Shown: piece after piece, positions 18,396 to 26,734 of the stretch
Layout: every line of letters begins with the position of its first letter
Numbering within the stretch: position 1 is the first letter of the stretch
Source: Bradyrhizobium sp. MOS002
Lineage (GTDB): Bacteria > Pseudomonadota > Alphaproteobacteria > Rhizobiales > Xanthobacteraceae
Assembly: GCF_003020115.1 (NCBI RefSeq)
Contig: NZ_PYFX01000004.1
Location: 434,001 to 498,000 of the forward strand
Length of the DNA: 64,000 nucleotides
Direction: 5' to 3'
The notes under the pieces: model-generated
What the model was told of the DNA's origin: nothing
What the model saw: the letters and a program-made list of their open reading frames with translations, nothing else
Database searches by the model: none
Made by a program: the position numbers and the translations under genes

Positions 18396-18959
18396 ATGCT
18401 GGTTTCCATTACCGACGATCCGCCGATCCTGGTCTGCGCGGATCTCCAGGTCGAATATCTGACCCCCGGACGTCGCCATGTCATCCTCGACGGCGAGGCT
18501 GCCACGGCGCGCTGCGTGGAACTGCTGACGCTGTGGCGCGACAATCTCTGGCCGGTGATGCATCTGAAGCGCATCGCGCAGGCGGCCTGGTTCAATCCGG
18601 CATCCAGGCTGACCGATTGGATCGCGGAGGCGAAGCCGCGGCCGGGAGAAATGACGTTCGAGCACCCGCTGCCGTCGGCCTACAGTTCGTCGCGGTTTGT
18701 GGACTACATGTCCAATATCCGCAATGTCCGTTGCGTGCTCGCGGGCTTTTCCTTCGACGAAACCGTCTTGGCAACCGCTATCGACGGGTTTCACCGCAGT
18801 CATCGCTACCAGGTGGTGGCCGACGCGGTCGCCTGCCGGCAGCCGGGGACAGGCGATGCTGCCGCCTACAAGCATGCGGTAGTGAATGTGATCGGGAATT
18901 TTGCTACAATCCAGTCCAGCGCCGAACTGATCAGAACCAGCGGCGCCGTTGCGGTGTAG
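18396..18959 (+). CDS. Isochorismatase-fold protein, catalytic residues lost
   Basis: A 187-residue protein of the isochorismatase/cysteine hydrolase fold. The first catalytic Asp is present in PILVCADLQVEY (Asp16). The usual Lys in the K-x-x-S-A-F block is replaced (EHPLPSAYSS), and the nucleophilic Cys in the V-x-x-x-x-x-D-x-C-V block is replaced by Thr (GFSFDETVLATA). The fold is otherwise complete, with normal length. It therefore probably does not work as a cysteine hydrolase and may bind a ligand or a partner. It lies 25 bp after the acyltransferase gene and before a 56-residue gene and an aminotransferase. The ATG at 18396 has no strong ribosome site. Confidence 0.7.
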   Translation: MLVSITDDPPILVCADLQVEYLTPGRRHVILDGEAATARCVELLTLWRDNLWPVMHLKRIAQAAWFNPASRLTDWIAEAKPRPGEMTFEHPLPSAYSSSRFVDYMSNIRNVRCVLAGFSFDETVLATAIDGFHRSHRYQVVADAVACRQPGTGDAAAYKHAVVNVIGNFATIQSSAELIRTSGAVAV

Positions 18960-18988
18960 CGGCCGCGATCGACGGATGGAGTGGGACA

Positions 18989-19159
18989 TTGTCACGGGGA
19001 GATCAGCTCGAGGAGCTGGCAAGCGACCTGTCGCGTGCCGCCGAGGCGGCGCGCCGTCTCGGTCTGCCCACGACGGTGTATCTGCTCTCGATGGCGCTGG
19101 TGGAGGTGCGGGAAGCCGCCGCCGCCGATAATGATGGGAATGACGACGGCGCGGCGTGA
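18989..19159 (+). CDS. Small acidic helical protein, 56 residues
   Basis: Starts at TTG 18989, with GGAG at 18978-18981 spaced 7 bases. The product MSRGDQLEELASDLSRAAEA...RRLGLPTTVYLLSMALVEVREA ends in an Asp/Asn-rich tail (AADNDGNDDGAA). It is mostly helical and has no signal peptide. It sits 29 bp after the isochorismatase-fold gene and 158 bp before the aminotransferase gene, in the same direction. It is too short for routine gene finders. Function unknown; the start codon is inferred. Confidence 0.5.
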   Translation: MSRGDQLEELASDLSRAAEAARRLGLPTTVYLLSMALVEVREAAAADNDGNDDGAA

Positions 19160-19317
19160 CAGCTGCCCGATGTGCGGCTTTGTGCAACGCTGCTGAGCGC
19201 TTGCTGCCGACGAATTGACGTTGCAAGTTCTGCGTGGTGGCAATAGCCAAGGAGCTGGATCATCGAGTGATGACGCTGGCCGCGCCGGCGACGTGACGCT
19301 TTCAAGGATGCCTGCAA

Positions 19318-20700
19318 ATGTCCATGCTGCCCAATTCGCAAGAGGCCCGGGATGTGGCCTATCAGCTCCATCCCTACACCAACGCGCGCGCCCATCAGCA
19401 GGCCGGTCCCCTGGTGATCGAACGCGGCGAGGGCCCTTACGTGTTCGACGCTTCGGGCAAGCGCTATTTCGAGGCGATGGCGGGCCTCTGGAGCGTCGGG
19501 CTCGGCTTCAACGAGAAGCGGCTGGTCGACGCCGCGCACAAGCAGATGCTGGCGCTGCCATTTTATCACACCTTCTCCGCGAAATCGCACGGGCCCTCGA
19601 TCGATCTCGCCGAGAAGCTGGTCGCGCTTGCGCCAGTGCCGATGAGCAAGGTGTTCTTCACCAACTCGGGCTCGGAGGCCAACGACACCGTCCTGAAGTT
19701 GATCGCCTATCGCTCCAACGCGCTCGGCCAGCCGCAGCGCAAGAAGGTGATCAGTCGGATGCGCGCCTATCATGGCGTCACCATCGCGTCCGCCAGCCTC
19801 ACCGGCCTGCCGAACAACCACCGCTCTTTCGACTTGCCGCTCCCGAACATCCTGCACACGGGCTCGCCGCATTTCTACAAGGACGGCGCGCCCGGCGAGA
19901 GCGAGGAAGCCTTCGCGACGCGGCGAGCCGAGGAGCTCGATGCGCTGATCCAGAAGGAAGGCCCGGACACGATCGCGGCGTTCTTCGGCGAGCCGGTGAT
20001 GGGTGCTGGCGGCGTCATCGTGCCGCCGGCGACCTATTGGGACAAGATCCAGAAGGTTTTGAACAAGTACGACATCCTGTTGGTCGCCGACGAGGTCATC
20101 TGCGGCTTCGGTCGCACCGGCAAGATGTTCGGCTGCGAAACCTACGGCATCAAGCCCGACGCGATCGTGGTCTCCAAGCAGATCACCTCGAGCTATTTCC
20201 CGCTGTCGGCCATCATAATGAACGATCGCATGTTCGAGCCGATCGCCGATGAGAGCAACAAGATCGGCGTGCTCGGCCACGGCTTCACCGCGGGCGGCCA
20301 TCCGGTCGGTTCGGCGATTGCGCTGGAGAATTTGAAAATCATCGAGGAGCGGGGCCTGGTCGCGCACGCCGCCGAGCTCGGTGGCTACATGCAAGGCAAG
20401 CTGCGTGAGCTCACCAGCCATCCGCTGGTCGGCGAGGTCCGCGGTGTCGGCATGATTGCAGCGATCGAACTGGTGCTGGACAAGGCGCGCAAGACCGCGG
20501 CGGCAACGCCGGGCGCCGTCGGCGGCATGGCCAGTCGCATGCTGCAGGAGCGCGGCGTGATCTCGCGCAACATGCTCGACGCCATCGCCATCTGCCCGCC
20601 GCTGATTGTCACCAAAGCCCAGATCGACGAGCTGGTCGCGGCAATATCGGGCGTGCTGGACGACATGAAGCCGGAAGTGGCCAAGCTGACGCCAGCGTAA
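19318..20700 (+). CDS. Class III (omega-type) aminotransferase
   Basis: A 460-residue PLP enzyme of the omega-amino acid:pyruvate group, transferring an amino group from a terminal amine to a keto acid. Seen are the substrate start HPYTNARAHQQAGP, VFFTNSGSEANDTVLKL (PLP phosphate), RMRAYHGVTIASASLTGLP, LLVADEVICGFGRTGKMFG (PLP Asp), and the lysine in VVSKQITSSYFPLSA. Length and order match the spermidine/putrescine-to-taurine class III enzymes. The ATG at 19318 is followed by SMLPNSQEARDVAYQLHPY. It ends the acyltransferase cluster, so an amine could be its product or donor. Substrate not determinable. Confidence 0.92.
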   Translation: MSMLPNSQEARDVAYQLHPYTNARAHQQAGPLVIERGEGPYVFDASGKRYFEAMAGLWSVGLGFNEKRLVDAAHKQMLALPFYHTFSAKSHGPSIDLAEKLVALAPVPMSKVFFTNSGSEANDTVLKLIAYRSNALGQPQRKKVISRMRAYHGVTIASASLTGLPNNHRSFDLPLPNILHTGSPHFYKDGAPGESEEAFATRRAEELDALIQKEGPDTIAAFFGEPVMGAGGVIVPPATYWDKIQKVLNKYDILLVADEVICGFGRTGKMFGCETYGIKPDAIVVSKQITSSYFPLSAIIMNDRMFEPIADESNKIGVLGHGFTAGGHPVGSAIALENLKIIEERGLVAHAAELGGYMQGKLRELTSHPLVGEVRGVGMIAAIELVLDKARKTAAATPGAVGGMASRMLQERGVISRNMLDAIAICPPLIVTKAQIDELVAAISGVLDDMKPEVAKLTPA

Positions 20701-20734
20701 GGGACGGCGCCTCGCCTGGGCCTCGGTCTATCCC

Positions 20735-20866
20735 CGTCATCCTGAGGTGGCCGCTTCTTCGGCGGCCCTCGAAGGGCGACGGCCCGGCTGTCGCAGCGGG
20801 GTCGCTCATCCTTCGAGGCTCCCCGTGCGATGCTTCGCACCGCACGCCTCGCGCCTCAGGATGACG
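20735..20866. repeat. Dispersed repeat with catcctgagg ends
   Basis: The element runs from cgtcatcctgagg (20735) to cctcaggatgacg (20866) as a long imperfect palindrome with inner hairpins such as gtgcgatgcttcgcac. It covers the intergenic space after the aminotransferase gene and enters the 3-prime end of rnd, where its ...ccgtcatcctga supplies the stop codon. Such elements are common in Bradyrhizobium-like genomes. Confidence 0.7.
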
Positions 20867-22040
20867 GTGTGGTTGTTGGTATCGCGGCTCGTTCCGCTCG
20901 CTGAACCCCGATCACGCGGCCTTTCTCGACCGCCAGTGCCAGCTCGCCGCGCTTCAGTTTCAGTGCGGCCTCGCCGAACAGCTCGCGGCGCCATCCGCGT
21001 AGCGCCGGCACGTCGGCGTCGTCGTCGGCCGCGATCTCCTCGAGATCGTCGACGGTCGCAATCACCTTGCTGGCGACCGCGTGGCGCTCCGCGGTCATGC
21101 GGAGCAGCACCTTCAACAGCTCGACGATCGCGGCGCCATTGTTATTGTTCCGCGGCTTTTCCAGCTTCGGCAGCGTGGCGTGATCTCGCGCCAGCCCTCG
21201 CTCGACCGCGGCGACGATGTCGGCGCCCCATTTGGATTTCTCAAAACCCTTCGGCACGGAGCGCAGGTTTGCGAGCTTCTCGATCGTGTTCGGCGCGTGG
21301 GTCGCGATGTCGCTGACGGCTTCGTCGCGCAGCACGCGGCCGCGCGGCACGTCGCGGCTCTGCGCCTCCTGTTCGCGCCAGGCGGCGACCTCCATCAGGA
21401 CTGCGAGGTCCTTGGGCTTGCGCACCCGCGTCTTGAGCCGTTCCCAGGCGCGCTCGGGGTGGAAGTCGTAGGTCTTGGGCGAGGTCAGGACCTCCATCTC
21501 GATCGAGACCCATTCGCTGCGCCGGCGCTTCTTGAGGTCGGCATCGAGCGCTGCGAACACGTCGCGCAGATGCGTGACGTCGGACACGGCGTAGTGCATC
21601 TGCTCCTTGGTCAGCGGCCGGCGCGACCAGTCGGTGAAGCGGTGGGTCTTGTCCGGGCGGTGGCCCGTGACCTTCTCGACCAGCGCGTCGTAGGCGATGC
21701 TGTCGCCATAGCCGAGCACCATGGCCGCGACCTGGGTGTCGAACACCGGGTGCGGGATGATGCCCGCTTGGTGCCAGATGATCTCGATGTCCTGCCGGGC
21801 GGCGTGGAACACCTTCAGCACGGCCTCATTGGCCATCAGCTCGAAGAACGGCTTGAGATCGATGCCCGCGGCCAGGGTGTCGATGACGATCGCTTCCTCG
21901 GCGCTGGCCATCTGCACCACGCACAGCAGCGGGTAATAGGTGGTCTCGCGCAGGAACTCGGTATCGACGGTAATGACGGGGTGCTTGGCCAGCCGGCTGC
22001 AGGCAGCCGCAAGGTCAGCGGTGGTGGTAATCAAATCCAT
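20856..22040 (-). CDS. rnd: Ribonuclease D
   Basis: A 3-prime to 5-prime exoribonuclease for tRNA maturation. The DEDD exonuclease domain starts with [19 protein letters not shown] (first Asp and Glu), continues with [18 protein letters not shown], and has [13 protein letters not shown] with the third Asp. HRDC-like helices follow (about 200-380). The length (394) is slightly above the E. coli enzyme. The last residues PTTTPSS lie in the dispersed repeat at 20735-20866, so the end of the gene was replaced or extended by it. Confidence 0.95.
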   Translation of the reverse strand: MDLITTTADLAAACSRLAKHPVITVDTEFLRETTYYPLLCVVQMASAEEAIVIDTLAAGIDLKPFFELMANEAVLKVFHAARQDIEIIWHQAGIIPHPVFDTQVAAMVLGYGDSIAYDALVEKVTGHRPDKTHRFTDWSRRPLTKEQMHYAVSDVTHLRDVFAALDADLKKRRRSEWVSIEMEVLTSPKTYDFHPERAWERLKTRVRKPKDLAVLMEVAAWREQEAQSRDVPRGRVLRDEAVSDIATHAPNTIEKLANLRSVPKGFEKSKWGADIVAAVERGLARDHATLPKLEKPRNNNNGAAIVELLKVLLRMTAERHAVASKVIATVDDLEEIAADDDADVPALRGWRRELFGEAALKLKRGELALAVEKGRVIGVQRAERAAIPTTTPSS

Positions 22041-22155
22041 GAACGGCCCATGACACGTATATCAGCCGTTCTGCCGAAAGCGCTGTGATGTCAAGGGGCT
22101 CGAAGCAAATTCGAGCCTTGCATTTGGGCCGGAATCGCATTTTCCGACGAAAGTC

Positions 22156-22287
22156 CTATTCGTAGCGGACCCGCCGGGAGGGTTTGCGCGCGCAAGGCAG
22201 CGCCACCACGACCACGCACATGGCGACCAGCGCCAGCCCCAGGAACTCGAAAACCAACAGATCCACGGCAAAATCCCCCAGCAACAT
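22156..22287 (-). CDS. Small single-span membrane protein
   Basis: A 43-residue frame between the ATG at 22287 and TAG at 22156 reads MLLGDFAVDLLVFEFLGLAL followed by VAMCVVVVALPCARKPSRRVRYE. It is one long hydrophobic helix with a basic cytoplasmic tail, the usual layout of small inner-membrane proteins. A better-placed start may be GTG eight codons in, preceded by GGGGGA (36 residues). It is on the same strand as rnd, 115 bp upstream. Its composition and codon use look like a gene. Function unknown. Confidence 0.5.
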   Translation of the reverse strand: MLLGDFAVDLLVFEFLGLALVAMCVVVVALPCARKPSRRVRYE

Positions 22288-22413
22288 TGCTAAACTTGTC
22301 CGGGGCGAATTGAGGGTCTGTTAATTCTCGTGGTTACCGGCGGCGGGCCGGGCCGGATGGTGGACGCGGGGTTAACGGGCGCGCCATTCGATGCAGCGCC
22401 GCGGCATCCGGCG

Positions 22414-23313
22414 TCATGTCATGAGCTTCGGCAGGGCGGCCGCCAAGGCGTCCACGGCGACGCGAACTTTCAGCGGCATCCGGGGCGAGCGTGGCCAGAG
22501 CGCGTGACAGTCGTAGAGAAATCCCGGCTGACCGCTCAACAGATTGATGAGTGTACCGGCGCGTAGGCGTTCGCGGACCAGCCAGTATGGCAGCCAGGCC
22601 AGTCCCATCCCCTTTGTAGCGGCGCCCGCAATCGCATCGAGATCGTCGAGCCTGAGCCTTCCCGCCGGCATGATTTCGCTCGGAGGCTGGCCCTCGCGGG
22701 GAAACAGCCACGGCCGGACGCGTCCGGAGCGGCGATAGATGATCGCCTGATGCTGGGCGAGTTCGTCGAGCGATTTCGGCTTGCCGTTGGCGCGCAGATA
22801 GGCGCGCGAACCGCACACCACCATGCGTTGGCTGGCGATGCGCCGCGTCATCAGGCCGGATTGATCGTGTAGATCGCCGGTCCGGATCGCAAGATCATAG
22901 CGGCCCTCGATGATGTTAGCGATCGGGTCGCCGAACGAGAGATCGAGCTCCAGATGGGGATATCGTCGCGCGAGCTTCATCAGCAAGGGGGCGATGCAGT
23001 GGCGACCCAGCAGGGCGGGCATGGTCACGCGGAGCCGGCCACGCGGCTCGGAAAGCTCCTCGGCAACGACCGCGTCGGCGGCTTCGGCTTCGCTGATCAC
23101 CGTGCGGCAGCGCTCGTAATAGGCTTGGCCTGTCTCGGTCAGGCTCTGGCGCCGTGTGGTGCGGTTGAGGAGGCGGACGCCCAGGCGCTCCTCGAGAAAA
23201 CGAACGTGCTTGCCGACCATTGGCCCCGACATTTCGAGCGCATCGGCGGCAGCGGCGAACGAGCCGAGATCAACCGCTTTGACGAAGACGGCCATGCTGG
23301 TCAGGCGGTCCAT
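22414..23313 (-). CDS. LysR-family regulator
   Basis: A 299-residue regulator with the winged helix MDRLTSMAVFVKAVDLGSFA...MVGKHVRFLEERLGVRLLNRTTRR and an effector-binding domain from about residue 92 (LRVTMPALLGRHCIAP). It starts MDRL, a common beginning of the group including YafC/DsdC-like regulators of oxidoreductase genes. It is divergent from the quinone oxidoreductase at 23417 with a 103-bp spacer, which is the classic layout in which it controls that gene. Confidence 0.94.
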   Translation of the reverse strand: MDRLTSMAVFVKAVDLGSFAAAADALEMSGPMVGKHVRFLEERLGVRLLNRTTRRQSLTETGQAYYERCRTVISEAEAADAVVAEELSEPRGRLRVTMPALLGRHCIAPLLMKLARRYPHLELDLSFGDPIANIIEGRYDLAIRTGDLHDQSGLMTRRIASQRMVVCGSRAYLRANGKPKSLDELAQHQAIIYRRSGRVRPWLFPREGQPPSEIMPAGRLRLDDLDAIAGAATKGMGLAWLPYWLVRERLRAGTLINLLSGQPGFLYDCHALWPRSPRMPLKVRVAVDALAAALPKLMT

Positions 23314-23416
23314 GATTGCAAACTCCTGGTTTCGACTGTTCGGCCGTTTGGACGCTTTATCCGCTGCCCCGCGGTTGGCATAGCTCCATTCAGTTCAATT
23401 TTTTTGGAGTGTATCC

Positions 23417-24406
23417 ATGGCGCGCGTCGTTCGCTTCCACAGGCATGGTGGCCCCGACGTGCTGCGCATCGAGACCATCAACGTCGCGCCGCCGGGGAGG
23501 CGCGAGGTGCAGATCAGGGTCAAGGCCCTCGGGCTCAATCGCGCGGAAGCGCTCTTGCGGACGGGGACCTATATCGAGACAGCGACGTTTCCGTCCGGCC
23601 TTGGTCTCGAGGCAGCCGGCATCGTCGAGACGATCGGCGAAGGCGTGAGCGGCTTTTCGCCGGGCGAGGCCGTCAGCATCGTGCCGCCCGTGTCGATGGT
23701 GCGATGGCCCGCCTATGGCGAGCTCGTCACGTTTCCGGCCGAGTTCGTCGTGAAGCACCCGCCCGAGCTCGGCTTCGACGCGGCGGCCGCGGTATGGATG
23801 CAATATCTGACAGCGTTCGGCGCTCTGGTCGATATTGCTGGGCTGGAGCAAGGGGAGGCCGTAGTCATCACCGTGGCGTCGAGCAGCGTCGGGCTTGCAG
23901 CGATCCAGATCGCGAACCGGATCGGTGCGATCCCGATTGCAGTGACCCGAACCTCGTTCAAGCGGCAGGCCTTGCGCGATGCTGGCGCGGCCGACGTCAT
24001 CGTGTCGGCGGAAGAGGACATCCGGTCACGGCTGCAGGACATCGTCGGCTCGAACGGCGTTCGTGTGGTGTTCGACGCGGTCGGGGGCCCCATATTTGAG
24101 CCGCTCACCGCCGCGATGTCGCCGGGTGGCATTCTCATCGAATATGGCGGCCTGAGCCCCGAGCCCACGCCGTTTCCGCTGGTCAACGTCCTGACCAAGA
24201 GCCTGATGCTGCGCGGCTATCTCGTGCACGAGATCATCCGCGATCCCGCGCGGCTTGCCAAAGCAAAAGCGTTCATCCTCGACGGGTTATCGGGTGGTGC
24301 CTTGCGTCCGATCATCGCCAAAAGGTTTCGGTTTGAAGAGATCGTCGAGGCGCATCGCTTTCTGGAGTCAAACGAGCAGTTCGGCAAGATCGTGGTGACG
24401 ATCTGA
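23417..24406 (+). CDS. MDR-family NADPH:quinone oxidoreductase-like
   Basis: A 329-residue zinc-free medium-chain dehydrogenase related to quinone oxidoreductases. The N-terminal substrate domain starts RVVRFHRHGGPDVLRIE, and VKALGLNRAEALLRTGTYI matches the group. The NADPH-binding Rossmann part reads VVITVASSSVGLAAIQIANR in place of the usual GxGxxG. No zinc ligands are seen. ATG 23417 is preceded by GGAG. Divergent from a LysR regulator. The stop codon lies in a 19-bp tandem repeat. Confidence 0.85.
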   Translation: MARVVRFHRHGGPDVLRIETINVAPPGRREVQIRVKALGLNRAEALLRTGTYIETATFPSGLGLEAAGIVETIGEGVSGFSPGEAVSIVPPVSMVRWPAYGELVTFPAEFVVKHPPELGFDAAAAVWMQYLTAFGALVDIAGLEQGEAVVITVASSSVGLAAIQIANRIGAIPIAVTRTSFKRQALRDAGAADVIVSAEEDIRSRLQDIVGSNGVRVVFDAVGGPIFEPLTAAMSPGGILIEYGGLSPEPTPFPLVNVLTKSLMLRGYLVHEIIRDPARLAKAKAFILDGLSGGALRPIIAKRFRFEEIVEAHRFLESNEQFGKIVVTI

Positions 24407-24444
24407 GATCGTGGTAACGATCTGAGATCGTCGTGACGATTCGA
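24388..24444 (+). repeat. 19-bp tandem repeat across a stop codon
   Basis: Three units (24388-24406, 24407-24425, 24426-24444) follow the pattern gatcgtggtgacgatctga. The first contains the end of the oxidoreductase gene including its TGA. Units 2 and 3 differ by one and several bases. The copies probably arose by replication slippage. Confidence 0.85.
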
Positions 24445-24521
24445 GCGTGCGCATCCCCGAAACGCATTCGGCGCCCCACATGGCGGAGCGCCGAATGTTG
24501 TTCGCGCGATGAGGCGGAGTG

Positions 24522-25853
24522 TTACGGCAGCTTCAGCGACGTCTCCGCATTGTACGGCTTCAGCGTCTCGTCCGCCGCCTTCTGGGCGGCAACGAGGGCC
24601 TCCTTCGGCTGCTTCTTGCCGTTGAGAACCAGCATCACCTCGTCCTCCAGCGTCTTGCGCACCGGCACGGTCTTGTAGGTCGCAAACCACGGTTTTGCGA
24701 CGTCGAGCTGCTCGACGGCGGTCTTGGCGTCCGGGTTCTTGTTCAGGAATTCAACCATGTCAGGCGTCTTGTAAGCGGCCATGTTGGGAGCGAAATAGCC
24801 GGTGGCGCGGCTCCACCAGGCGCTCTTCTCGGGCGAGGTCATCCACTTGATCAGCGTCCAGGCGGCCTTCTGCTTGTCGGCGTCCTGGCCCGCGGGGACG
24901 ATCAGCGAGGCGCCGCCGATCGGCACGGCGTTGCGGACGTTGCGCGGGATGAAGGCGACCTTGTAGGCGAACTTGGCGTTGTCGCGCACATAGGTCAGCG
25001 AGCCCGTCGAGAGCATCATCATCGCGGCGTTGCCGGAGATGAAGGAGGTGCTGACGGCAGGGCCGGGCGTCGCACCGGGCGGGTGAACCTTGTGCTTGGT
25101 GACGAGGTCGTTCCACCAGGTCAGCGCGCCCAGCATCGAGGGCGTGTCGTAATAGACCTCGCCGCCGAACTCCTCGTTGTAGTAGCGCCCGCCATTGGTC
25201 ATGGTGAGCGTTTCCATCATCCAGCCGCAATAGTCGTAGGCGCAGGGGATGGCGATGCCCCATTGGGTGACCTTGTCGCCCTCGCGCTTGGTGAGCTTCT
25301 TGGCCCAATCGGTCAATTCAGCCCAGGTCTGCGGCGGCTTGCTCGGATCGAGGCCCGCTTCCTTGGCCTTGTCGGCGTTGATGTAGAGCAGCGGCGTCGA
25401 GTTGTGGAATGGCACGCCGTAGACCGAGCGGTTGATCACCGCGTTGCCCTGCAGCGCCGGAAAGAACTGGCCCAGAAACTGCTCCTTGGTGGTGCCGTCG
25501 GCGGCGATCAGGGGATCGAGGTTTGTAAGCTCGTTCTCGATCTGCATATCGAGCAGGAAGTTCGCCGACATGATCACGGCAGCCGGCGGCTTGCCGGCCT
25601 TGATCGAGGCGCGGGTCTTGATCAGCGTGTCGTCGTAAGAGCCGGTGTAGACGGCGGTCGCCTTGATGTTCGGATGTCCCTCGTTGAACTCCTTGATCAG
25701 GGTGCCCATGTCGCGGGCGAGCTTGCCGTCGACGGGAACGGGGAAGAACAGGTCGATCTCGGTCGGGCCTTCGGCCAGCGCCGGGAAGGCGAGGGCGCCT
25801 GCCAAAGTGCCTGCGATGGCAAGGCCAAGCATGAGCCTGCGGGAAAACAGCAT
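24522..25853 (-). CDS. UgpB-like ABC substrate-binding protein
   Basis: A 443-residue periplasmic binding protein of the carbohydrate/glycerol-3-phosphate type. The signal peptide is MLFSRRLMLGLAIAGTLAGA...ALAE. The segment VPFHNSTPLLYINADKAKEAG then LDPSKPPQTWAEL is the UgpB hallmark, and GWMMETLTMTNGGRYYNEE follows in the expected place. The ATG at 25853 has GGAGA upstream, while the same frame continues open further upstream into the permease gene. It is the last gene of the uptake operon. The ligand is likely glycerol-3-phosphate or glycerophosphodiesters by family and context, not by direct evidence. Confidence 0.85.
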   Translation of the reverse strand: MLFSRRLMLGLAIAGTLAGALAFPALAEGPTEIDLFFPVPVDGKLARDMGTLIKEFNEGHPNIKATAVYTGSYDDTLIKTRASIKAGKPPAAVIMSANFLLDMQIENELTNLDPLIAADGTTKEQFLGQFFPALQGNAVINRSVYGVPFHNSTPLLYINADKAKEAGLDPSKPPQTWAELTDWAKKLTKREGDKVTQWGIAIPCAYDYCGWMMETLTMTNGGRYYNEEFGGEVYYDTPSMLGALTWWNDLVTKHKVHPPGATPGPAVSTSFISGNAAMMMLSTGSLTYVRDNAKFAYKVAFIPRNVRNAVPIGGASLIVPAGQDADKQKAAWTLIKWMTSPEKSAWWSRATGYFAPNMAAYKTPDMVEFLNKNPDAKTAVEQLDVAKPWFATYKTVPVRKTLEDEVMLVLNGKKQPKEALVAAQKAADETLKPYNAETSLKLP

Positions 25854-25864
25854 CGAGAAATCTC

Positions 25865-26734
25865 CTATTTGATACCTGAGGTGACGAAAGAGCTGATGAA
25901 GCGTTTCTGGAAGATCAGGAAGGTGATGAGCAGCGGTGCGATCACCATCAGCGTGCCGGCGGCAATGGTGCCCCAGGCCTGCGTGCCTTCCGCGGTCGCG
26001 GTGAACACGGAGAGACCGACCGTGAGCGGCCGCTTGTCCGGCGAATTGATCACCATCAGCGGCCACAGGAAGTCGTTCCAGTGGCTGGTCACCGATATGA
26101 TTGCGAAGGCCGAGAAGCTCGGCATCGACAGCGGCACGTAGATGTGGCGGATGCGCTGGAGCAGACTGGCGCCGTCGATCAGGGCGGCGTCTTCCAGCTC
26201 GGTCGGTATCGCCTCGAAGGCCTGGCGCATCAGGAAGGTGCCGAAGGCGGAAGCGAAGAACGGCATCATCACGCCGGTGAGCGTGTCGTAGAGGCCGAGC
26301 TGCGCCACCAGGCTCAAATTGGGCACGATCAGCAGCACCGGGACCAGCATCAGCTGCATCAGGAACAGATAGAAGATCAGCGATTTTCCGGTGAAGTCGA
26401 GCCGGGCAAAGGCAAAGCCCGCCAGCGTGATCGTGACGACCTGCACCAGGAGGATGCCGGTGCAGATGATGACGGTGTTGAGGGCGTAACGCGGGAAATC
26501 GCCGATCTCCCACGCGTCCCTGACGTTGTCGAGCGTCGGCTTCAGGCTCGGCATCAGCTCGGCCATCAGATTGATGCCGTCGGATGCCGGGCGCAACGTC
26601 GCCACGCCCATCCACAGGAACGGGATCAGCCAGACGACCGCGAGCAGCACGGTCAGCGCAAAGCCGAGCTTTGGCGTGATCTCGCGGCGCGTGGCGAGCG
26701 GGGCGTCCTTGAGCAGCCAGTCGATCAGCTTCAT
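25865..26734 (-). CDS. ABC transporter permease (UgpE-like)
   Basis: A 289-residue inner-membrane permease with six hydrophobic segments and the EAA loop EAFEAIPTELEDAALIDGASLLQRIRHIYVP, shown here in part (EDAALIDGASLLQRI). It pairs with the permease upstream, whose stop it overlaps by four bases (ATGA), so the two are translationally coupled. Layout and sequence match UgpE and other carbohydrate-uptake permeases. Confidence 0.88.
   Translation of the reverse strand: MKLIDWLLKDAPLATRREITPKLGFALTVLLAVVWLIPFLWMGVATLRPASDGINLMAELMPSLKPTLDNVRDAWEIGDFPRYALNTVIICTGILLVQVVTITLAGFAFARLDFTGKSLIFYLFLMQLMLVPVLLIVPNLSLVAQLGLYDTLTGVMMPFFASAFGTFLMRQAFEAIPTELEDAALIDGASLLQRIRHIYVPLSMPSFSAFAIISVTSHWNDFLWPLMVINSPDKRPLTVGLSVFTATAEGTQAWGTIAAGTLMVIAPLLITFLIFQKRFISSFVTSGIK

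Noticed and set aside
24388..24444. Tandem repeats as a possible CRISPR array
   Set aside because: There are only three adjoining units without spacers, and no cas genes; the pattern is simple tandem duplication.
25854..26615. Upstream extension of the UgpB-like frame into the permease region
   Set aside because: The true gene starts at 25853 with a signal peptide and ribosome site; the extension is antisense-like frame overlap with the permease.
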